Source of the DNA: Thermoplasmata archaeon
GTDB taxonomy: Archaea; Thermoplasmatota; Thermoplasmata; UBA10834; DTMW01
Direction of reading: 5' to 3'
NCBI GenBank assembly: GCA_029858465.1
Contig: JAOUEZ010000021.1
Coordinates: 1-12,394 of the forward strand
Length of the DNA stretch: 12,394 nt
The position numbers were made by a program, and so were the translations under genes. The notes under the pieces were generated by a model. The model did no database searches. It was not told the origin of the DNA and saw only the letters and a program-made list of their open reading frames with translations. This document shows positions 6,745 to 12,394 of this stretch, piece after piece; positions within the stretch are counted from its first letter, which is position 1; each line of letters opens with the position of its first letter.

Positions 6745-7278
6745 TTATGATCCACCTGCGCCCGCGGCCGCCGCCGTCGCGGCGTCGTCCGTGATTAATC
6801 CTATTGCATAAAGACCTGCAATTATCATGACAGGCAAATAGTGTCTTGATTTCTCGTCCTTCTCGATGAGTATCTCGCCTTTTCTGGCGAACCCAATTTT
6901 TTGATTTATTCTGCAGATGATCACACCATTCTCGTCTGTGAATCTCCATATGTTTCTCCAAACGCTCGGCCTCTCGAATCTGTATCTGTGTCCATCAACG
7001 TAAGTTAAGACACCTCTGCCGGACATACCAAGCTCGAGTGTCGCTACATCGGCATCAAGCTGCGCCTTGGTCACAATGATGCGACGATTGAATATTCCAG
7101 TTTTCTTCATGTTGTACATATCATCCCCAAGCTCAGCCACTGCTTGGGATCCAAGAACGGTCGTCCATTCGATTCTCCCGACGCTCTTCCTATTATCGAA
7201 TATATCGAACCGACGATGGAACATTTCCGTCTGAACCCATGTCAGCCTGTCTCCGAAGGCTTGTGAGATAGTGCTCAT
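6745..7278 (-). CDS. Hypothetical protein, possibly tubby/LURP-one-like beta-barrel, with hydrophobic C-terminus
   Basis: Not firmly recognised. The 177-residue protein is rich in short beta-strand-like pieces: FDIFDNRKSVGRIEW (24-38), RGVLTYVDGHRYRFER (88-103), WRFTDENGVIICRIN (111-125) and GEILIEKD (134-141). This alternating pattern of strands with a polar turn (FxxxDNxGxxxxxI) resembles the LURP-one/tubby C-terminal/scramblase-like fold, but that is a judgement from pattern only. The last part is a short hydrophobic segment, LPVMIIAGLYAIGLI (148-162), and a low-complexity Ala/Gly tail (166-176), suggesting membrane attachment by the C-terminus. The start ATG 7278 has GAGG seven bases upstream. 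It is the first gene of a four-gene minus-strand run, followed after 9 bp by the pyruvate-kinase-domain gene, so the two probably work together or are at least co-expressed. Confidence 0.7.
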   Translation of the reverse strand: MSTISQAFGDRLTWVQTEMFHRRFDIFDNRKSVGRIEWTTVLGSQAVAELGDDMYNMKKTGIFNRRIIVTKAQLDADVATLELGMSGRGVLTYVDGHRYRFERPSVWRNIWRFTDENGVIICRINQKIGFARKGEILIEKDEKSRHYLPVMIIAGLYAIGLITDDAATAAAAGAGGS

Positions 7279-7308
7279 CTGCTTTCCTCGTGATGCTCAT
7301 GAATTACC

Positions 7309-7319
7309 TATTAAATAAA
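7309..7319 (-). promoter_or_regulatory. TATA-like box of the 4742-7278 minus-strand cluster
   Basis: TTTATTTAATA on the minus strand, about 30-40 bp before ATG 7278. A transcript beginning near 7287-7290 would have a leader of roughly ten bases that includes the GAGG at 7286-7289. The 152-bp gap to the divergent deacetylase holds no gene; TTATTA at 7341-7346 is a weak plus-strand candidate for the deacetylase. Confidence 0.45.
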
Positions 7320-7430
7320 GAGAATTTCCGTTGTTCGCGATTATTATGCACAACTCTGATGGATGGAAAATGACTTATGGGACATTCGATAATGAGAACT
7401 TGCTCAAAAGGTGATGCTGGGAGTTCAAAT

Positions 7431-8438
7431 ATGACCATAGTTTTCAGTGATAAATTCAATGAGCATGTGATAACCCCTGATCACCCCGAGTCGCCTCGCA
7501 GACTCGAGGCGATTTATGATTCTTTGACCAAAGCGGGTCTTTGGAAGAACGTCCTGACTCCCAAGGATGCGACGATGAAGGAGCTCGAGGCTGTGCATAC
7601 GCTCGATTACCTGAGCTTTCTCGACAAGTTCGGTGAGAGAGCTCTCTCGATAGATACCCTTGTGCACAAGGAGACATTCTCAATAGCTCGACTTGCGGCG
7701 GGCGGGGGGATAATGGCCGCCGAAGCCGCATGGAAGAAGGAAAAGCCCGCCATCGCCTTGGTCCGGCCGCCAGGGCATCATGCGGGTCCTCAGTTCGGAG
7801 GAGGTTTCTGCTACCTGAACAACATCGCCATCGCCGCGAAGCAGGTCCTTCATACGGCGAAGAAAGTCGCGATCGTCGATATCGACGTGCATCACGGGAA
7901 TGGTACGCAGCAGATATTCCATCACGACCCGCAAGTGCTCTACATTTCCACGCATCAGAGATACATCTATCCTGGCACCGGTGATCCGGACGATTTCGGG
8001 ATCGGCGAGGGAAAAGGATTCACGGTAAATGTACCGATGATGAGCGGCGCGGGCGATTCTAGCTTCGATTTTGCGTATGACAAAATAGTGCTGCCGATAT
8101 TATCGGAATACCGGCCTGAGATGCTGCTTGTCAGCATCGGCACGGACGCCCATTACAGGGATCCATTGGCATCGCTTACCCTTTCGAGCAACGGATTCGC
8201 GAGGGAGGTTAGCAGCCTTCTTGATTTTGCAAAGAGGAATTGCAATAATAGAATTGCCTTCTTCCTCGAGGGCGGGTACGATCTAGAATCTCTCTCGGAG
8301 ATAATCACTCACACCGTCGGGTTATTCAACGGGAAGAACACGCCTCTCAAGAATGTCGCAATAGCCGATGCCGGCTGTCAGGAGCTGGAAAGTCTCAAAT
8401 CAATAGTCCAGATGCAGAAAATCTACTGGAAGCTCTGA
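7431..8438 (+). CDS. Zinc-dependent deacetylase of the HDAC/AcuC/acetylpolyamine-amidohydrolase family
   Basis: Predicted to remove acetyl groups from lysine side chains or small acetylated amines, using one zinc ion. The 335-residue protein has the complete active-site set: HPESPRRL (18-25), the His dyad in RPPGHHAG (116-117), GGFCYLNN (124-131), zinc ligands Asp152 and His154 in DIDVHHGNGT, the third ligand Asp239 in GTDAHYRDPL, and the catalytic tyrosine in EGGYD (Tyr283). Length is typical of prokaryotic members. ATG 7431 is chosen because GGGAG lies 7 bases upstream and the family N-terminus begins here; in-frame ATGs at 7377 and 7392 would add 18 or 13 residues with no similarity to the family. 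Substrate is unknown: acetylated chromatin proteins, metabolic enzymes and acetylpolyamines are all possible. It stands alone on its strand and ends 6 bp from the convergent CBS gene. Confidence 0.93.
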   Translation: MTIVFSDKFNEHVITPDHPESPRRLEAIYDSLTKAGLWKNVLTPKDATMKELEAVHTLDYLSFLDKFGERALSIDTLVHKETFSIARLAAGGGIMAAEAAWKKEKPAIALVRPPGHHAGPQFGGGFCYLNNIAIAAKQVLHTAKKVAIVDIDVHHGNGTQQIFHHDPQVLYISTHQRYIYPGTGDPDDFGIGEGKGFTVNVPMMSGAGDSSFDFAYDKIVLPILSEYRPEMLLVSIGTDAHYRDPLASLTLSSNGFAREVSSLLDFAKRNCNNRIAFFLEGGYDLESLSEIITHTVGLFNGKNTPLKNVAIADAGCQELESLKSIVQMQKIYWKL

Positions 8439-8459
8439 GGAGGATCACTTTTTCCTCCT
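8438..8459. terminator. Inverted repeat between convergent 3' ends
   Basis: A perfect 7-bp inverted repeat (AGGAGGA / TCCTCCT) with an 8-base loop that contains the stop codon of the CBS gene and a T5 run. It spans the 6-bp gap between the deacetylase and CBS-HPF stops and could act on both transcripts. Part of the pairing may come by chance from the arginine codons that end the CBS gene, so the function is uncertain. Confidence 0.3.
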
Positions 8460-9578
8460 GCGCTTTGTGAGATCCTTCTCCCGTTCCTTCTTTATCTCCT
8501 TCTCCAAGACCTCCATCGCATCGTCCATCGATTTGTAGAGGTCCCAATCCGAGGTCTTCGCGTAGTACATGCTCTTGTCGGTTGTCAGTCGTGCATGTAT
8601 GCTGTACTTGCTCCTCAAACCTTGATGATTGTAGGTTATCACATGTGAGTTGAAAATTCTGGGTGACACGAATTTTGCGATCCTAATCAATCCTTTCTGT
8701 ATGACCGAATATAGTGCCTCATATACGTCGGGATCCTCACTCTGCAAGCCGGTCAGCTGAACGTACACACCTTCCTCGCGCCTCTCAAGGCTCATCGCGT
8801 GCTCCAGGATGTCTTTCAGAGTGAGCACTCCGACCAGCTTCTCGTCTTCCACGACGAAGAGTGTCGATATGTCCTTCCTCTTCATCGTCCTGATGGCATT
8901 TTCGACCGGAGCCGTCGGAGCGACGTAGATGGGAGGCCTGTTCATGATGCTCCCGACGAACACCTCGATCGGTTTTTTCTCGCGATTGTAGTCCAGTTTC
9001 TGGGCCTTTGGAGGTTTCCAGGTGGACTTCATTATATCCATCACACCGATCACCCCGGAAAGCTTCCCGTTCTTGTCGAGTACTGGCAGGTTCTTCTCAT
9101 CGAGACCTCTCATTATGCTCAGCGCCTTGCGCACATCGTCATCCTCGCGGACTTTCTCGGGGGCAGGTGTCATCATATCTGAGACTGGGCGTTCCCTCAG
9201 CCCCTCGACCTTGGCGAGGATCTCCATGACGTCGTTCTTGTAGACGGTCCCGACGAGCTTCCCGTTCCTTGCGACTGGTATGTTGCTGAGATTGGAATTT
9301 ATCATGGTCTCTATGCCCTTGAGCAGAGGGTCGAACTCGGAAAGCTGAGGGAAATGCTGCATGACGACCTCCGCCTTCGAGGTCAACGGGAAATATTTCT
9401 TTTTGAGCAGTGAGTTGTAAGTGACAAGTCCAACCACCTTGCCCCCATCGACTACCGGGAGCTCGTGTATCTCCTGGCTACTCATCCTTGATATGATGTC
9501 CGCTATCTGGTCATCCTTATCTACAAAAGAAAAGTCCCTGGACATTACATCCTTGACTGTGATGTTGCTGAGTTCCAT
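8445..9578 (-). CDS. Four-CBS-domain protein with C-terminal HPF/RaiA-like domain
   Basis: A 377-residue fusion. CBS domains lie near residues 8-60 (VKDVMSRDFSFVD ... GLVTYNSLLKK), 70-122 (GKLVGTVYKNDVMEIL), 133-186 (VSDMMTPAPEKVREDD ... GVIGVMDIMK) and 208-262 (VGSIMNRPPIYVAP ... GVLTLKDILEHAM). CBS pairs usually bind adenine nucleotides, S-adenosylmethionine or similar ligands. Residues 271-377 look like the ribosome-hibernation fold: a first strand VYVQLTGL, a helix (DVYEALYSVIQKGLIRIAKF), strands VITYNHQG and KYSIHARLTT, then DWDLYKSMDDAMEVLEKEIK, which parallels the DmYaAID.lvdKLerQl helix of HPF/RaiA, and a basic tail. A nucleotide-controlled ribosome-binding factor is the natural inference. 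It has no operon partner. The ATG at 9578 follows a leader of about 50 bases if the palindromic TATA box at 9654-9663 is used. Confidence 0.85.
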   Translation of the reverse strand: MELSNITVKDVMSRDFSFVDKDDQIADIISRMSSQEIHELPVVDGGKVVGLVTYNSLLKKKYFPLTSKAEVVMQHFPQLSEFDPLLKGIETMINSNLSNIPVARNGKLVGTVYKNDVMEILAKVEGLRERPVSDMMTPAPEKVREDDDVRKALSIMRGLDEKNLPVLDKNGKLSGVIGVMDIMKSTWKPPKAQKLDYNREKKPIEVFVGSIMNRPPIYVAPTAPVENAIRTMKRKDISTLFVVEDEKLVGVLTLKDILEHAMSLERREEGVYVQLTGLQSEDPDVYEALYSVIQKGLIRIAKFVSPRIFNSHVITYNHQGLRSKYSIHARLTTDKSMYYAKTSDWDLYKSMDDAMEVLEKEIKKEREKDLTKRRRKK

Positions 9579-9653
9579 GAAAAGGTCAACCCCGAATCAT
9601 TGCTCTTTGCCGACAATGAATTTCCGGCAGTATCTTCGGTTAAGGGGGAAACC

Positions 9654-9663
9654 GATTTAAATC
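9654..9663. promoter_or_regulatory. Palindromic TATA-like box between the CBS-HPF gene and pgk
   Basis: GATTTAAATC is a perfect 10-bp palindrome, so it can read as a TATA box in both directions. On the plus strand it would start transcription near 9685; on the minus strand near 9630, leaving a leader of about 50 bases before the CBS-HPF ATG. No better box was found nearer the latter gene. Confidence 0.4.
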
Positions 9664-9674
9664 TTTCCGATTGA

Positions 9675-9683
9675 GATTTAAAG
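9675..9683 (+). promoter_or_regulatory. Second TATA-like box, for pgk
   Basis: GATTTAAAG repeats the first eight bases of the box at 9654 exactly 21 bp downstream. It predicts a start near 9706, immediately before the 15-bp dyad, giving pgk a leader of about 65 bases. Confidence 0.45.
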
Positions 9684-9706
9684 GATGATACTGGCATCAA
9701 TGATAA

Positions 9707-9721
9707 ATATCTCCGAGATAT
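9707..9721. promoter_or_regulatory. Perfect 15-bp dyad (possible operator) in the pgk leader
   Basis: ATATCTC-C-GAGATAT is a perfect 7-1-7 inverted repeat. Its one-base centre is too short for an RNA hairpin loop, so a binding site for a dimeric regulator is more likely. It sits at the predicted transcription start from the TATA box at 9675-9683, where a bound protein would block RNA polymerase. Control of pgk by a sugar- or growth-responsive regulator is inferred. Confidence 0.4.
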
Positions 9722-9770
9722 CTTCCCTCTTCGAGAATGCCATGGCTTATGTCTCGGGGGGCTCTGGTCG

Positions 9771-10985
9771 GTGTATTCTTTCAAGACGCTAGATGACATA
9801 GATGTGTCCGGGAAGAGGGTTCTTGTAAGAGTCGACATAAATTCCCCCCTCGACAAGAAGACGATGACGGTCAACGACCGGTCGAAGATCGCCTCGGCAG
9901 TACCGACCCTGAAGGAGCTGTCGGCAAAAGGTGCGAAAGTCACTGTCCTGGCGCACCAGGGCAGGAAGAACCATTGGGACTATACCGACCTGCATCAGCA
10001 TGCAGAGATCCTCTCCGAACTGCTCGGGAAGAAAGTGAGGTATATCGACGATCTCATGGGAGACTTGGCCAAGGAAGCCATCAAGTCCTTGAAAGGAGGG
10101 GAGATCATTCTCCTTAAGAATGTGAGGTGCTTCGACAGCGAGACAGTAAAGCTGTCGGTCCAGCACCATTCCCAAGGGGCGCTCGTCTCATCACTGGCAC
10201 CGCTCTTCGATATTTTTATCAATGATGCCTTTGCGAGCTCGCACAGATCCCAGGCATCAATAGTCGGCTTCACCGTTGTTCTTCCCAGCGTCGCCGGCCG
10301 TCTTATGCAGAAGGAGATCAGCATTCTCCTGAAGTTTATCGAGTCACCGTCCAGACCCGTTGTATTTGTCTTCGGAGGGACAAAGTTCATCGATTCGATT
10401 CCGATAATCAGGCATCTTCTCGACACAGGAATAGCTGACAAGGTCATCGTAGGCGGACTTGTCGGAATGGCCTACGCGTCCATAGCAGGGAATGATATCG
10501 GCGAGGAGAACAGGAAGACGCTTGCCAACGAGATGTCGCATGAACATATCAGCGATGCAAAGCAGATATTGGAGAAGCATGCATCGAAGATAATCATACC
10601 AGTCGATATGGCAACGGACAAGGACGGGAAAAGGGTCGAGTGCAAGATCGGGAAAGAAGTTCCCGCCCTTCCATGCTACGATATCGGGTCCAAGAGCATG
10701 AAGAAGTTCGGAGATGTGTTATCCAGCGCTAAGACCATCTTCATATCCGGCCCCGTGGGGATGTTCGAAAAAGAGGAATTCTCTCTAGGCACCCGCGCGG
10801 TCTTCGAGAAGAGCACATCATCGGGCGCCTTCTGCATAACAGGCGGCGGCCACACAACAGCGGCTGCCAATCAGATGAGCTTTTCAAAGAAGATTACCTA
10901 TATGAGCACCGGAGGAGGCGCATTGGAACATTTCCTGCTCGGCAAACCTCTGCCCGCGCTCGAGGCACTGAAGAATTCTATTTAA
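9771..10985 (+). CDS. pgk: Phosphoglycerate kinase, archaeal type
   Basis: Transfers phosphate between 1,3-bisphosphoglycerate and ADP in glycolysis, and runs in reverse in gluconeogenesis; cytosolic. The 404-residue two-domain enzyme shows RVLVRVDINSPLD (16-28, substrate-binding Arg and Asp), AHQGR (61-65, AHLGRP in bacterial forms), FINDAFASSHRSQAS (149-163), RLMQKEI (177-183), FGGTKFIDSI (201-210), GPVGMFE (327-333, nucleotide site) and STGGGALEHFLLGK (379-392). Length and motif variants such as HQGR fit archaeal PGK. The start is GTG 9771; no clear Shine-Dalgarno sequence precedes it, and a G-rich stretch (9756-9761) is the nearest candidate. No other glycolytic gene is adjacent. After its stop comes an abrupt fall in G+C content. 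Confidence 0.95.
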   Translation: MYSFKTLDDIDVSGKRVLVRVDINSPLDKKTMTVNDRSKIASAVPTLKELSAKGAKVTVLAHQGRKNHWDYTDLHQHAEILSELLGKKVRYIDDLMGDLAKEAIKSLKGGEIILLKNVRCFDSETVKLSVQHHSQGALVSSLAPLFDIFINDAFASSHRSQASIVGFTVVLPSVAGRLMQKEISILLKFIESPSRPVVFVFGGTKFIDSIPIIRHLLDTGIADKVIVGGLVGMAYASIAGNDIGEENRKTLANEMSHEHISDAKQILEKHASKIIIPVDMATDKDGKRVECKIGKEVPALPCYDIGSKSMKKFGDVLSSAKTIFISGPVGMFEKEEFSLGTRAVFEKSTSSGAFCITGGGHTTAAANQMSFSKKITYMSTGGGALEHFLLGKPLPALEALKNSI

Positions 10986-11122
10986 AGAATTCGCAGATTC
11001 ATGATTCATATCTAATTATCTCGAGAACATTTCATAATCTTCAAAATAAATTGAAATTAATATAATATTTTAAATAATTCATGAAGTGATTATATAATGG
11101 TGTTTTGCATTTACTGATTTGG
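10986..11122. other. A+T-rich intergenic region after pgk
   Basis: No gene or RNA is seen here. It is extremely A+T-rich; the line 11041-11100 contains only 8 G or C in 60 bases, against about half in the pgk coding region. It holds the end of the pgk transcript, probably stopped in T-rich tracts such as 11067-11071, and the TATA box of the following gene. A GAATTC sequence occurs on both sides of the pgk stop codon, with no assigned role. Confidence 0.6.
11090..11098 (+). promoter_or_regulatory. TATA-like box of the beta-helix protein gene
   Basis: TTATATAAT centred about 29 bp before GTG 11123. The spacing predicts a transcript beginning at that GTG and supports it over the in-frame GTG at 11132. 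Confidence 0.5.
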
Positions 11123-12394
11123 GTGCGAATTGTGAGGAAAAGAGAGACTATCCACGTAATATGGTTAGCCAGCGCATTGGTACTTTCAACTTTATCGTCT
11201 TTCATAACAATCCCAGAGATTGCTTCAGCTTACACTTCTCATAGTCCAATTATTATCATGGGAAATTCAGAGTTCACATACTCAAACGGCGTGGTATCAG
11301 GTAGTGGCACTTCGACCGATCCCTTCGTAATAGAGGGATGGGATATCACTGGCGGAGGTGCTTTTAGCAGCGGGATAGTCATTGCTGGCACGACTGCATT
11401 TTTTGTTATTAAAAACGTTTATGCACACTCAGCCCTATTTTCAGGGATAGTTCTTCTCGTATCTTCGAATGGCAAGATTCAAAATTGCTTATCATCATCG
11501 AATACAATGGGTATCTGGATCCAAGACTCGAATAATAATCAGGTATTAGATTGCACCGTAACAAATAATGATATCGGTGTGTTAATCACTGGGTCTACAA
11601 TTTGCGCTCTTTCTGACACTAATATTTCCTCAAATAATGTCTTAGGATTGATGATTGAAAGCTGCTCTTCCATTACTGCTCAAGACAATCAAATCGAAAT
11701 GAACTTTCTGGGAGGAGCTCTAATAGATTCATCATTAAATTCAATTTTTCAAAGGAATAATTTCAAGATTAATGATGTTCTCGGATTGGGCTTGAACAAC
11801 TCGGCAAACATTCAAATCAAAGACAATTTATTCGAAGTGAATACGATTGGCATCGATATCGAGTTCTCCACCAATTGCAATATCAGGTCGAATCAGCTCT
11901 CATCCGATGCTATCAATATGTTCGGAACAAATGTCGATCATTTCAGCTCTCATACTATTACGAGCGACAATCTTCTGAGCGATAAACCAGTTCTCTATTA
12001 TAAGAACACACAGAACATTCATCTTGAGGGGACAGAGGCGGGGCAAATCATTCTTGCTAATTGCCAAGATATTGCACTCGAAGACTTGAGATTCTATAAT
12101 TCTGGCATACCAATTCTCCTTGCATTCACTGATAACTCTTCTATTCAGAGTAGTATTATGTCGGGATGCCTTTTGGGGATCGATTTGGAATTCTCAAATA
12201 ACACTAGCATTTTCAACTGCGAATTCACCGGCAACATATGGGAGGGAATCTATGCCTTTTCTTCTGCTAATTGTTCAATCTATGAAAATAGGATCTCTAA
12301 CAATAATCCTGGCATAAATATGGAAAGTTCAATCGATTGTCTCATTGCTCAAAATAATATCGAGTTCAATTCTCCTGCTGGGATCATATTGAAC
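11123..12394 (+). CDS. Secreted right-handed parallel beta-helix (NosD/PbH1-type) protein, 3' end beyond window
   Basis: An open frame of 424 codons from GTG 11123 to the last base with no stop, so the protein is incomplete. The N-terminus is a signal peptide: MRIVRKRE, a hydrophobic core (IWLASALVLSTLSSFITI) and a cleavage site after ASA (34-36). Next comes a lead-in common to such archaeal proteins (SPIIIMGNSEF, NGVVSGSGTSTDPFVIEGWDI in outline). From about residue 80 on there are successive coils of about 17-24 residues with the pattern xxN(x)IxxNxxGIxIxxSxxxxI, typical of PbH1/NosD repeats, and a segment LLSDKPVLYYKN (284-295) also frequent in the family. Cysteines recur about once per coil. 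It probably acts outside the cell, as a surface, polysaccharide-binding or -degrading protein; no catalytic site can be identified. GTG 11132 is an alternative start. Base composition is A+T-rich compared with all genes to its left. Confidence 0.85.
   Translation, partial: MRIVRKRETIHVIWLASALVLSTLSSFITIPEIASAYTSHSPIIIMGNSEFTYSNGVVSGSGTSTDPFVIEGWDITGGGAFSSGIVIAGTTAFFVIKNVYAHSALFSGIVLLVSSNGKIQNCLSSSNTMGIWIQDSNNNQVLDCTVTNNDIGVLITGSTICALSDTNISSNNVLGLMIESCSSITAQDNQIEMNFLGGALIDSSLNSIFQRNNFKINDVLGLGLNNSANIQIKDNLFEVNTIGIDIEFSTNCNIRSNQLSSDAINMFGTNVDHFSSHTITSDNLLSDKPVLYYKNTQNIHLEGTEAGQIILANCQDIALEDLRFYNSGIPILLAFTDNSSIQSSIMSGCLLGIDLEFSNNTSIFNCEFTGNIWEGIYAFSSANCSIYENRISNNNPGINMESSIDCLIAQNNIEFNSPAGIILN

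Noticed and set aside
7377..7430. Longer deacetylase starting at ATG 7377
   Set aside because: The added residues have no family similarity, and ATG 7431 has GGGAG at good spacing. A leaderless start at 7377 cannot be wholly excluded.
9995..10447. Minus-strand 150-codon frame inside pgk
   Set aside because: Antisense to an intact phosphoglycerate kinase.
10986..11122. tRNA, small RNA or attachment site in the A+T-rich gap
   Set aside because: No cloverleaf, no GC-rich stem and no long direct repeat was found; only A+T-rich promoter-like sequence.
11486..12394. DNA-level tandem repeat in the beta-helix gene
   Set aside because: The repetition is at the protein-pattern level; the nucleotide units differ too much to call a repeat array or CRISPR.

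Overview
The window looks like a piece of an archaeal chromosome, most likely Thermoplasmatota (Thermoplasmata in the broad sense). The phosphoglycerate kinase is of the archaeal type. There is an archaeal A24 prepilin/preflagellin peptidase with a C-terminal extension. Several genes have a TTTAAA- or TATATA-like box 25-30 bp before the start codon, as expected for leaderless archaeal transcripts. A secreted NosD-type beta-helix protein is also of a kind common in these archaea. The lineage call is inference; no rRNA or tRNA gene is present to confirm it.

Layout. (1) 1-3586, minus strand: a compact three-gene run, larA-like nickel racemase, then an HdrD/GlcF-like iron-sulfur (CCG-domain) protein, then a long two-domain dihydropteroate synthase (folP) cut by the window's left edge; the gaps are 17 bp each. 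(2) 3697-4695, plus strand: thiL, divergent from larA. (3) 4742-7278, minus strand: four genes, namely a tubby/LURP-like small protein, a stand-alone pyruvate-kinase-C-terminal-domain protein, a four-helix membrane protein and the prepilin peptidase. (4) 7431-8438, plus strand: an HDAC/AcuC-family zinc deacetylase, converging on (5) 8445-9578, minus strand, a protein with four CBS domains and a C-terminal domain resembling the ribosome-hibernation factor HPF/RaiA. (6) 9771-10985, plus strand: pgk, behind a promoter region with two TATA-like boxes 21 bp apart and a perfect 15-bp dyad. (7) 10986-12394: composition turns sharply A+T-rich and a secreted parallel beta-helix protein begins; it runs off the right edge.

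Most genes are central metabolism or housekeeping (glycolysis/gluconeogenesis, thiamine, pterin, hydroxy-acid metabolism, pilin processing). I see no CRISPR array, transposase, integrase, defence system or rRNA/tRNA gene. The least conventional items are the CBS-HPF fusion, the larA/HdrD-like pairing, the poorly characterised genes of the 4742-7278 cluster, and the control region of pgk. I do not see a clear, wholly new multi-gene system.
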